DNA of 64,000 bases from the NCBI GenBank assembly GCA_013398015.1, contig VZRR01007848.1, positions 1 through 64,000 of the forward strand, read 5' to 3'. Position numbers and translations under genes: made by a program. The notes under the pieces are model-generated. The model did not search any database and was not told the DNA's origin. It saw only the letters and a program-made list of their open reading frames with translations. Numbering within the stretch: the stretch's first letter is position 1; the number at the start of each line of letters is the position of its first letter. Below are positions 45,799 to 57,725 of the stretch, piece by piece. This stretch comes from Oreocharis arfaki (Eukaryota; Chordata; Aves; Passeriformes; Paramythiidae).

Positions 45799-48700
45799 CC
45801 ATCACAAACACAGAAGAATGTAGAGAAAAGAAGACAGGGTATAAAAGTAACGATTAAAATAAAGATTAAAATATTTCTGCCACCACACAAGATAAAAACT
45901 GCAAACTGTACGGCAAAGCACAGGGCTGTGCAGAACCCAAGTGACTGGGGCACCTTATGTGGAACTGCAACTCCTGATGTTTACACTCATCATGATATTA
46001 ATAAAACGGGGTAACTGCCAAAGGAAAGGAGCTCCTAACAAAGTTTCTATTTACTATCCTGTAAAATGTACACTGTGCTGCCAGAATCCTCTTAGAGAAA
46101 AAGCTGCTGAAGAAACGAACCTTCAAGCATGCATCAGACAAAAGACAAGGAGGAACCAAACAATCACCCAGATTAAACCACTAAAAGATGCCTTTTCCTT
46201 GTTCACAAGCTACAAACCAAGCCTCATTTTCTTCAGCAAGTCATAAAAGAACATAAAACTTGTAAAGAAAATTTCCATGATGCCTAAGACTATATAACTC
46301 CAACAATTTTCCTCTGCAGTATAAAAAATTAAATAGTAATAATGGAAAACTTTGGGAAATAAGAAGATTTTATTAGTTTTATTAACTCAACAATATAAAC
46401 TTGAATTATCTCAGTTTGCTTATTTGCTAGTTACTCATCTCAAAGTGCCTCTCAGTGCTAATGAAAATAAAATCTCAAGTGCTTTATAAAAGAAATAGGG
46501 TTGGCTGAAATGACTAGAGATTTGTATTTTATTTATGTTAAGATGTTTTCTCTTAATTTAGTAACTAAATTGTTAATTTAGGAAGCGGTAGTTACATTTT
46601 TATATCTCCTGTATCAGTAATGCCATCGGAATAATCAAAGACAAACAAACAAAACCCCCAAGTACTAAAGTAAATATTACTGGGCTGATTACTTTTTTAT
46701 TTATTGTCACCAGATATTTATTAATACCAGGATGCTAGAAAGGGATATATTTAACCTTTTTGTCCCATCTCTTAGTTTTTTAACTGTATGGCACAGTGTG
46801 AGTATTTATGCCTAATCTCTTTTTTTCTTCATCCATTTATTTGTTTTCCGGCCACTTTGCACTCCCAGCCTGAACTGAATTAAAAAACTATTTTCAACTG
46901 ATTCAGAGCTATTTAAACTTATTACTCCTTCAAGGATATTTTTTACTTGAAGCACTTCAGGAGTTACATTGCTAAGTTAAAATCAAAGTAATGACCCCAA
47001 GCAGAGATAACTGAGTTGCGGTGTAAATTCATATAAATAAAATTGGAGAGGCATTTCCTGCTGAAAGATAGTGTCTCGATTTAATCTTGTACTGGCACTA
47101 AGCATGCCTTGTGGTTCTAAACAGCCCATCACTTGCATTAAGACTATCACAAAGTGAATGAATACCAAACAAACCAAATCAGAACTTTGCCCTCAAAGCT
47201 GTTAAAGCCTCCAATTTCCTAATATTTCCAGACCACTTGAGTGACTGGATCACAAAACATAGAGATAATTAAACTGACATGAAACAACTGCCCTGTTTAA
47301 ATCCTAGGGGCAGTTTGTCTAACCTTCTGATCCCGGGGGAACCTACAGCCACTCAAACACCTGTCTGTGGTCACTATCCTTCACAAAGTACTCTTCCCAG
47401 TATATGAGACCATCTATCACATGCACTAACACGGATCCATATTTTACTCTCATTTATGACATCCAGAAAATTCAAGTCTTACATCTGCAGATGTAAAACT
47501 ATCTTGTTGTGGTTGGATGCTCTACCAGCATCATCTACCTGTAAGAAAACCAAATGCTCTAACCAAGTCAAAACATTTGATACTTATTGTGAAATGTCTG
47601 AAGGACATAGAAAAAAAGCCGACTCCAATACCTGTAAAAAGAGAATATGCAAGTAGTGTTACTTTTCCCATACTAAAAAAAGCCAAAACCAAACAAACCC
47701 AGCAACAATTCTCTTTTGCACTTTTTTCCTGAAAATAAAATAATTTGCATTTTGACTATTCCAGTGTCATAATCTCTAACTCCTTTCAAGTTAGGACCAA
47801 CTGAAAAGCGCCTCCTTGGGAGTTTCTGTTATTATGGAAAAAAGACCACCCATCTAAGATCTTCTCATATGAGAAATGTTCTGGAAAGACTATAGTGTGC
47901 ATCTTCCAAACACTGATAACATTTTCATGTGGTCCTATTTTATTCTAAAAATCAGTTCTTTCATTTACAGGTAGCTTCCTGAAACTTCAAAATTGCTTGG
48001 CAGTCTCTGGAAGGATTTCAAAGGGTCCTTTTGAAAAACTTGATTTTCCTCTCATAGCACACTCACAATATTAACTGCACTTAGCATAACACCATCAGGG
48101 CCCATATTTATTATTTCTCTGTGTGATCCAAGGCTTCCATTTTCATCCTCAGAGTTCAATCACAGTTTTTCACACACTGCTCCTGCCAAAGGACAGAACA
48201 GTGCTTACCTTTTTTACCTTTTTTTTTCTCCTTTTAAGCCATATATTCAGATTAATGTCAAGTGCTAACTGAGAACATATTCCATGATGATCCCTATTTT
48301 CAGTTAAAATACATACTTAGTTTTGGATATAATTCAGTGCCTTTTCAGACAAAGTTATTCAGGCAGATTCAACCAAGCACATGATTAGAAATAATAACTC
48401 ACAAGCAGTGAATTCAAAAAGATTAGATCTTTGCCAAATTGTGCAAGTGTGGCAAACTGCTATCTCTACTCTTCCACTTCTAAAGAAGATACTAAAAACT
48501 TCCCCCAATAGACCCAATTCTTGGACGTTAAACACTACACTGTGACTTAAAATTCCCAACTTCCATAAAGGCAATTAATACTTGTGTGGCTTTCCTTCAC
48601 TGGACACCACCTGTTAAACAACACTGTTGAAGTAGCCACATCAGAAACAAAAAATGTGGGGAGACTTTAAGATATTTTTTTAAAGGTGAAACTATCCACA

Positions 48701-51700
48701 AGGCAGAATTTTTTTTGTTTTCAAGTAAAAATCTATCAGTAATGATGCAAAATAAAATAAATGTGTATTCATTACATTAATGATATCTTAGTTTATCTTC
48801 AGTTACCATCTTTCATAATGGACTGACCACTGCAAAATACAATTGTCAAAAATGGCAGAGCAGAACTTCAGAAAATTACATCTCTAAGACAGAAAAAATG
48901 CAGTTCATTCTTCTCCTTAGGTTCTCTCCCTACAAAACAAAAGGTCAAAAATTGGTCTTTCTTTCCACTTAACTAAATGAAAAGCTGAATTCCAGTGTCT
49001 AGCCAGCAAGACACTCAGGTATTACTCCACTTGGTTTGTTATCAACAGCCTCCAAGAATTACCTACCTTTAGAAAAATCTACCACATTCAGATCAGCCTT
49101 AAAAGGTCTCTGGTTTCACCCATCTCCTTTACCAACTATTTCCCACTCTTTCACCAATACAAGAACACAAACATGGATTGTTTTCGATAAAAATCATTAT
49201 TTGGCAGCAGTGCTCAAGAATTGCCAAGAGCCATGCTCTGATGTCAGTTTTTACAGCTGAGATTCCCGTCTGAGAGAACTTTGAGTGACTTGCAATAGTT
49301 TACTCAGCTATTCATCTGGACATCTGGAGGTGCTCACAGTTCGAAGATGATACTAACCTGCCAGCAATCCTAATATATTGACCCACAAATACTTTTAAAT
49401 ATTGTCCTTTCTGAGGTTTCTTATGCTGCATGTGAAGTGTCCTTTTTAGTTTCCAAAGAAAACTCACCATACAGTCCTGCTCCCCCTACTACTCTGTGTC
49501 AGCAACAGTCATGCCTATTGTCTCAGGCCAACAGTTCAAGGAAGGAAATCTCCGACTGTAAACACTGAAATCTATCTGAAATATGTCTCACACCTCAGTG
49601 TCAAAATTTCAGAGGAGCATTGGATACAAGGATGGATTCACCTTCACCTAGTAAAAAAAATGCTTAAAAGGAAAAACTGCAGCCTTTTCCTGCATTTCCC
49701 TTATAAAGTGAAAATAAAATGCCACACAAGTGTTCTGAAAAATTACAGTCATCTTTTCAGAACTGTCCTTTAAATCAGAAATGGCACTGGAAAAAATCTA
49801 GATCAACTCAAAGAGTGGATATGGGGTATCTTTCCAATCAGGATTTTTATAGTAAATTGCATTATTTTTTTTCTCTTAGGCTCTCCCCCTCTTTTGTGCA
49901 AAAAAATAATAAGAGAGTCTATGTTCTTGTTTAGTATATAATATAAAATGGCTTTAAAAATGTTTCTGAGGACAAGAGTCAGAAAATTCTTGAATGTAAC
50001 TATGAATATATGTAAAGGTAACTAGTGTACTTTAATAACCCAATTTCTGTTGTAAGATTCCACTTATAATTCTGTCACATAATCTATGTTCAGTGAAACA
50101 TTTACCTCCCATTTGATTACTTTATAGGAGCTTTCCATCTGTTTCTAATTTTTATTGTCTTCACAGGAGGTATAGATAGGATCATCAGCATAAATTTAAC
50201 TTCTATCTAGAAATAACACCACCATTTTAATATTCATCCAATAAAAAAATAATTATGTTACCAATTCTCCAGCTCTCACATTTTATAACATACAACATTT
50301 TCCTACAAATTCCTACTGTCCTACAAAAGGGATAGCAATATTTTTAAAAGTCCTCACAGGCACACTGGGGTCTTTTCAAAAGCACTTAACCACAGCAGTT
50401 TTCCCCCTCCTCAAAGTCTCAGTCATGCAAAACTACAGACCTATCACTTGTTTTTATAGAAAAATAATAAGCAATTTTTTTTTATAATTAACTCATTCAA
50501 AATATATGTAGGAAAGCAATTTATTACTCCTTAAGTGAGCTGTTCATATACAGCACCATCAGTACCATTTTTAGTTCTAATCTATTACCCGCAGCTTTTA
50601 CATTTATTAAAGCAAGTGCAATGAAAGACTATTTTTAGGGGATGAAGGGAGGACAACATGACATGTTCAAGATAAAAAGTAATCAAAGCAGCCAGATTTC
50701 TGTATCTAAAACTCAACTGAAATCCAAGAATATAAGAAGGAGAACAATTCATCCTAGAGCTTGACAGCTATTTTATACAAATTTGGAAAATAATCAGAAG
50801 AAAAGAAATGGAATTATTTCATCTGCTGCCCAAGCTGTCCCCTTTACAGATTAAAAAAAAATTGGTTCAAAAAGGTACAAACTGCTTTTGCCCCTCAGTT
50901 ATATATACACAGTAAATGACAATTTGGGCACCCAGAATCCACACGCTTGTGAAAATATTCTTTTCTCACTTAAAAACAGATCAGTAAAGGCAAAGAATAA
51001 TGGCTACTTGATTGCACAAATTATTTTCATAACCAAGACTTTAATTAATCTTGGTTAGTATGTTCTTCTTTTAGAAAAAATATTCAATAATATTTGAGAA
51101 TAAAGTATTATCTGACTTATTTCTGTAAGTGAAAAGGTATTTTTATCTGATTTAATTACCACATCATATTTTAATTACAGCAATTCCCATATTCCCATTT
51201 GTTGTCTGTGAGTTATTAAATGTACACACACCTTTATGCTCATTTCTAATGAGAAATAAAAAGAGAAAAAGAAATCAGAACACTAAAAAGCAGTTAACCT
51301 TAATGGAGAAGTAAGAATAATCATGGATGGAGGACATATCTTCTCACACCATTTGTGTGGCTCTAGTTTGGGGGTGGATGGAGAAAGACTGATGTTAAGT
51401 AAGTCATGTGAAATGTATGTCAATGTATTCCTTTTACTATCTTGATCAATAATTTACAGCTGCAGGACATTTGTAAATTTCACAGCCCATCGAAACATTT
51501 GAGTGGAGTCAGTCCTGTGTATTCATTAAGTGAAATTAAACATAACTTTCCATAAAGAACTATAAGTAAGTGGGCAAGTCTGTGAACAGCTACCACTACA
51601 ACAATTTATAGTTGCAATCTTGCTTTATTACTTCCAAAAACATGTAAAAAACCCAGTTGGCAGCTACAAAAAATACTTAGTTCATGCTATAAAAAACTCT

Positions 51701-52213
51701 GGCAGAAAAATCTTTTATGTTCCTGAAGGATGCACTAATTCTTCTTTCTCTAGTGGAAAAAGATAAGCTAAATACAGAAATACACCAGCTCTCTTTATCT
51801 GCAAGATAATATTCCCTGCATGTTTTTCTCCCCAGCTATTTATGTTCTTTCCACCAGCACAAGTCATAAATAATGCCACTAAGAATTCAGGTAAATGCCA
51901 TGAAACTATCCGGACCATCGAGATACAAAATCCCCTAGAAACAGCCTACACACTGTCATGAACATGTCCTCCACCTAAAGACATCTCTGTCTCCACAAAA
52001 TCAAGCACAGAACTATACTCCAGGCCACAAAAAGAAAAAATAAAACTACCAAGAAAGTAAAAGAGGAAAACTACACATCAAGCTAACTATTCAAATGCAC
52101 ATCTTAGACACAAGTTTTGGAGTTAACTACTATAATTTTTAAAGCAGCCAAGAAGGCAGTTGTCAGCTTTTGAAATTCAGCCTTTCTCTGGAAGAATGTC
52201 TCAATTTTGTTTA
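45799..52213. other. Unique AT-rich sequence, no gene recognised
   Basis: The interval holds no recognisable exon, RNA gene or interspersed repeat. About 50960-51230 has conserved-non-coding texture with TTAATTAA inside an 8-bp inverted repeat (AACCAAGA 51031-51038, TCTTGGTT 51049-51056) and an ATTGCACAA word. AATTTAGT/ACTAAATT at 46555-46571 is a chance-level palindrome. Open frames are at most about 101 codons. Confidence 0.55.
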
Positions 52214-52262
52214 TTTTTTTTTTTTACTTAGAAGGTACAACAAGGAAGTTAAAAAAAAAAAA
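52214..52262. repeat. T12 and A12 runs 25 bases apart
   Basis: A T12 run (52214-52225) and an A12 run (52251-52262) face each other as an inverted homopolymer pair. Either could be a retroposon tail, but no body was recognised between or beside them. Confidence 0.85.
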
Positions 52263-52429
52263 GAGTAACTTTTTCTATGAAGATGTCTTGAGATTTACAC
52301 CTGAGAGTGGATTACACCAAGCATGGGAGATAGTACATGAAAAATTCATACAAGAGATTTAAAACAGCAAAAAAACCCTAAGGATTAAAATTAAGAAGTA
52401 CATTTAGAATTACTTAATGAGAGCAAAGT

Positions 52430-53068
52430 ATTTTTTTCAAAGCCTCTACCTCCTGCACAGTGATCTGACTAACTGCAGGAATGGCACAGCAATTCCAGCC
52501 TAATTTCTTTTTTGGGTGCGAGCACGGCCCTCGCTCTGCAGTGATAGCGTGCAGAGGGCAAGCCCTGTGCTCACAAAAGGATTTGATGCCTGAGTGAGCC
52601 CGAACAGTCGGAGTGGCAGTCAGGAGGTGGAGATACCATCTTAGAAGTACAGCTCTCGGTCCCTCCTGAATCACTGCTATATATGAGTGGCTTGGACACC
52701 CTGCACAGACCCTTCTGGGCACAGCACTGTAAGGTCTTAAAGTTTATGTATGGTATGTGTAATTGTCTCGTGTGTTATTGCACCAGATGGACGGGAGTGA
52801 GCTGAGCTGGAGGGCCCAGAGGCCATCATGGCTATAGAACATTCTCTGCACTAGACACCTCTTGAAAGTCTCTTCCAGCCCGGACTGTCCTGACATCCAG
52901 GACTCAATTGTCACACTTTTGACAGACAGCTCATTAGCCACGTCCCAGGCTGAACTCGGACAAGCCGCCCCAAAGCACACCTCTCTCACCAAACCAAAAA
53001 TGGCAGATTTCACAACATATCCCACTATTAAGTTGTAAATATTGGTTACTATTTACCAAGTAGTAAAC
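52430..53068. other. GC-richer segment of unknown origin abutting a CR1
   Basis: The composition changes sharply from AT-rich flanks to a GC- and CpG-richer segment that runs up to the start of the CR1 at about 53069. Two minus-strand frames stay open (52414-52722, 102 codons; 52744-53025, 93 codons) and together cover most of it. I do not recognise a protein domain or a CR1 5' region here. A degraded retroelement terminal repeat, another unrecognised repeat or an old exon are possible. No terminal dinucleotides or target duplications could be fixed. Confidence 0.4.
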
Positions 53069-54495
53069 ATGGTCAGTGACCTGCCACCACTGAGACACAC
53101 AAGTGGGGTGTGGCCAGATGGGATCCACCCATGGGTCCCAGGAAGTGATCACCCAGCCACTCTCCATCATTTATCAGGACCCTGGTAGGTAGGTCCCAGT
53201 TCACCTGAGGCTGGCAAGTATGGCATCTATCTAAGAGGGTCAGAAGGAGGATCCAGGGAACTGCAAGACTGTCAGTCTGACCTGGGAAAGGTCATGGAGC
53301 AGATTGTCCTGAGTGTCATCACGCAGCACAGCCAGGAAAACCAGGGGATCAGGCCCAGCCAGCACAGGTTTAGGAAAGATAGATACTGCTCAACTAAGCG
53401 GGTCTCCCTCTATGAAAAGGTGACCCGCTCATTGGATGACTGCTCTGTGGATGCTGCCTGACTAAACTTTACTAAAGTCTTTGACACAATTTTCCACAGC
53501 ATTCTGTCGGAAAAACTGGCTGTTCATGGCTTGGACACGTGCAGTGTCACTGGGTGAAAAACTTAGTTGGATGTCCAAGCCCAGAGAGTGGTGGTGAACG
53601 GAGTTACATCCAGTTGGTGGCTGGTCAACACTGGCATTACCCAGAACACAGTGTTGAGGCCTGCTTTATATCTTTGTATCTTTGTCTATCAACTATCTGG
53701 ACAAGGGCATCAAGTATACCCACAGTCAAATGGCACCAAGCTGGGCTGGACTGTACCTCTGCCTAAAGGTAAGAAGGCCCTGCAGAGGATTCAGAGCAGG
53801 CTGGATCCATGGGCCAAGGAGAATGGAATGAGTTTCGACAAGACCAAGTGCCAGGTCCTGCCCTTGGGTCACAACAACTCCTGCCGTGCTACAGGCTGGG
53901 GGGCAGAGTATCTGGAAAGCTGCCTGGTGGAAAACCTGGGGGTGCTGGTCAACAGCAGCTGAACATGAGCCAGTGTGTGTGCCCAGGCGGCCAAGAAGGC
54001 CAAGGGCACCTGGCCTGTGTCAGCAATGGAGGGGCAGCAGGAGCAGGGCAGTGACCATCCCCCTGTGCTGGGAACTGGTGAGGCCACACCTTGAGTGCTG
54101 TGTCCAGTTCTGGGCCCTTCAATCCAGGAAGGACATCGAGGTGCTGGAGCGTGTCCAGAGAAGGGAACAGTGTTGGGAAAAGGTCTGGAGCACAAGTCTG
54201 ATGAGGAGCGGCTGAAGGAGCTGGGGATGCTCAGCCTGGAGAAAAGGAGGCTCAGGGGTGACTCACCGCTGTTCGCTCTCTACAACTACCTGGAAGGAGG
54301 GTGTGGTGAAAAGGGGTTCAGGTTCTTCTCACAGACAAAAAGTGACAGGATGATAGTAAATGACCTCAAGTTGCGCCAGGTTTAGATTAGATATTGGCAA
54401 TTTTTTTTTTTCAAAGGGTTGTCGAGCACTAGAACAGGCTGCCCAGTGAACTGAGTCACCATTCCTGGAGGAATTTAAATGACACGTAGATTCTA
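53069..54495 (+). mobile_element. CR1 LINE, truncated at both ends, inactive reverse transcriptase
   Basis: This sense-strand CR1 starts in the reverse transcriptase at GGTCAGTGACCTGCC and GGCCAGATGGGATCCACCC and runs to TTTAAATGACACGTAGATTCTA. The last part of the 3' region and the tail are missing. In the first catalytic motif region (about 53448-53492) the frame reads D-A-A-stop-L-N-F-T-K-V-F-D-T, so a stop stands just before the motif and the catalytic Asp is Asn. The second motif (FADD in active elements) reads SNG before TKLG near 53735. Remaining frames are 53567-53962 (VVVNGVTSSWWLV... to VENLGVLVNSS) and 54095-54385. Loss of the 3' tail must have happened after insertion. It is the closest relative of the minus-strand CR1 at 29518-30804. 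Confidence 0.93.
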
Positions 54496-57479
54496 CAACT
54501 ATATAATTAACAGTTTAATTTTGGATCAATAAGATATGTAGTTCTACAAAATAGATTCTCTATAACTTAATGCTAATTAATAATTACGGTGAAATATTAA
54601 GGGATCGGATCCTTCTTACAGTCCAACAAGGAACATAACTGGACCAATTTGATAATACAGAGCACATTTTGTTTCTGGAAAAGAAAAAAGACTTTTAAAT
54701 TTCCCATCCTTACATATTTATAGCTACTAAATATATAGCTATCTTTAAAAAATACATTAGATATGTACAAATTTATTTTTAAAATAATATATAGAAATGG
54801 TACAAAAAGTTTCTTAGAAATAGAAAGTAGCTCAAAAACAAGACAAACCTTGAAGCACCATAATCCTAGGACATAAATGATACATTTGGAAACCCACACA
54901 TATTAGTAGCATACATCTGAAGAGACTTCACAGATTGATATATCACATTTTAAAAACTTTTAACTGAATATCCAGCTACTTAAATTGCAACTACTTACAC
55001 TTGCTGACTCTCTAAGCAGTATAAGTAACTGCACTATGAGTTAACAAAGCAGACTACATATCTGGATTTTAAAGTGCTGGAACATGAGAACTTTCCTGAC
55101 ACAACCTTTAATACTCAGTTTGTCACCATTGCCATTACACTTCCCCATCTGGGATATGAATTTCTGCCACTGCTAAATCTTTAACTAAATCCTTAACTAG
55201 AGGACCAAAACTCAAGAAGATGTTTTGACTAAACATTAGAGGATGGAAGCCAAGGAAAGACAGATACCACGAAGTCTTTTCTTCCACCATCTTTTTCAAA
55301 GCCAGAAGTAGGTTGGAATCTCGATTTAGAGACTAACATTCATATATTTGTGGTATAGAAAGAATATTTAAAAAGTGAGTTTGTACAAACACATAATAAT
55401 TTATCTATACAAAAAGAGATAAACACATAAATGGAATGTAACAATCTGAAAACACTAATTTTATTCTGGGACACAAAAATAATTGCCAGTGGGAAGACAA
55501 CTTCGATGAAATAAAATTCTTCAAAATATTTCCTAACTGAAAAAATGTGTGTCTTACTATCATATCTTTACAGCCTTTGTTCAACACAGTGCCAAGCAAA
55601 AAGATTGTTTGAGGAGTTTTCTTCCTTGGTGTCTAATTATTTTTTGCTCAGTTTTTGCCTGCCTAATGTTATGGCACAAGACTTTGCTATAGTTCTTATT
55701 TTCAACAGGACACAGGTTCACTTCATTAAAGCATATTAGGGTATTTTATAGCACCATCATCAGAGAAGCTGCAAGGATTTGTGTTGCTTCATTAAATGTT
55801 ACAAGGCAGTGTTTCCTATATGAAATATAGTTTTGTACCTTTTTTGTTATCTGTATTATCATAACAATCCTTACAAAATTTCCTTGTTTTGTTTTGTTTT
55901 GTTTCTTGCTGTTTGTTCGTTTGTGCATTTTTGGCAGAATTAATATAAGAAATATTAACAAGACAAGGTTATTACACTTAAGGATGAAAATATTTGGGAT
56001 CTCTGCACAATTCTTAACAGCAAGTGGGGATGAAAAATTTATTTTATCTACTTTGAAATAATAGAAGTTATTAGACACTTTATCACCTGAAGAATTGTCA
56101 TAGAGTGAGCATTTAGCATGCATGTACCAACCTCAGCACTACCCCTGTGTATCAAGGTAATACAAGCCGAGGTTAAATATTGGTCATTTACAGCATGCTC
56201 ACAAGAAAGCATAAAATTCTACTTAGTATAAAAATACATAATCCATTCAAGTGCATCAAGACACTGTGTTTATGTCAGGGTCTCCAACTATTAGAAGTGC
56301 ACCAATTTCTGTCAAAATACAAGCGAGGCGCACAAATGTTTCATTATTTCAGCCATGCATCTCTTGTCACAATATGTCCATTTCAGCTACACCAGTAGTG
56401 TTTACACAGGCTGTAGCCCTTGTTTTCACGCGAGTGACAGTCCTGTTCATTAGCACTATTCATTGCCAGTTACACAAGAGGTCTACTTGCAACTAAACCA
56501 CGTGGCTAAGCACTACTTGCCTCAAAGACAATAGTGTTACCAAAAAAATACCCCATAAATCAATGTACATAGAGATCAATAATATAAACCAAAGCAACTT
56601 GCAACTAACAAAACAACTAACTTTTTACTACAACCATCTTGCCTCTTTCTGTAGTGAAATATCCTTTTCTATATCCTAATGAAAATGACCAAGAAAAGCC
56701 GAGGGGTTTGGTGATTAAGACCTTCATCTAGATAAATTAGCAACAGAACTGATGCTCTTCCAAAATAATTTGAACTTTTACAAATGTTATTAGATATAGA
56801 TCAAAGCCCAAACCAGCAATTATTATTGTTTAATATACAGGTTATTTTTTATACTGGAAAAGTAATCATTCTTCCTCTGCCACATCATAGTGCATTATCC
56901 TACACACATGAACCATGCTGGAGGATCAGAAAAATAAAAGTACTGACAATATTGAAAAAACCCAACAAAGGGAGGAGAGGGCAGAAAAGAACCTCTAAAA
57001 TGAGTTCATATTTGGAAATCACATACATTCTTTCACAAGTATTTCAGTATTTATGAAAAAAAGAGATATTAAGTTGCTTTATAAATTAGCTGAAGTTTTT
57101 GTACATGATGTAATTGATTTTTTCAAATAATTGGGTGTATCCTGTAATGTACTGGCATCCAACACAGTCTTAATATTACTAAAGTCATTACAAAATAGGG
57201 CAGTCTTCGGAATACTTTTGTTTGTGAGAGATTCCTGTGTATGCTAAAGTGGTCAGAGTTTCTGATGGTCTGCAGCCTTTATAAAATATACCTGGCTACG
57301 GAACTGTCTGTTCTAGAATAAACTAGTTCTAATCTGAACCAGAATGACTAGGGCAATACAGCCCTTTCGCCATCCACTGATACCTGCCATCACACCATCC
57401 AAAATCACGTGGGATTCACAGTAAATGCCTCTTTTGGGGGCATACAGAATTGTAATTCCTTTGAAAGACTTACGGATGT
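54496..57479. other. Unique AT-rich sequence, no gene recognised
   Basis: Only short open frames lie here (longest 125 codons, minus 55746-56123), together with a TTTTG pentamer stretch. No interspersed repeat, exon or RNA gene was recognised. Confidence 0.6.
55884..55903. repeat. (TTTTG)n short pentanucleotide repeat
   Basis: About four TTTTG units are followed by TTTCTTGCTGTTTG. This is the complementary unit type to the AAAAC array at 22827. Confidence 0.9.
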
Positions 57480-57725
57480 AATTTAGGACAAACTACAAGA
57501 GCCTCCTAGCCCTTGCTGGTCACGCAGCTCAACTGAAGAAATTCTTTCCCCCTCCAATGCCAGATCAAGCTCCTGATGTGATGCCTGGTCCAAGCCTGCT
57601 CTCCTGCCTTTTCCAGGTGGCCGTGTGGGCAGCTCAGTCCAGGCAGCTGAGCCAGCTGGAGCTGCCTCGCTCAACTTTCGCATCACATTACTTCCGCTTT
57701 TCTAACTTTTCCACTACTGAGCACT
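57480..57725. other. GC-richer patch with a CAGCTG-centred inverted repeat
   Basis: The patch is GC-richer than its flanks and open on both strands (minus 57483-57686, 67 codons; plus 57557-57775, 72 codons). The minus-strand product is hydrophilic and Ala/Glu/Arg-rich but not recognisable. AGGCAGCT (57641-57648) pairs with AGCTGCCT (57660-57667) around a loop containing the E-box CAGCTG. It could be a regulatory element or an unrecognised non-coding exon. Confidence 0.3.

Noticed and set aside
45393..46014. Long open frames on both strands through 45.4-46.0 kb
   Set aside because: They are produced by purine repeat units and by the run of N, which has no stops. There is no real coding sequence.
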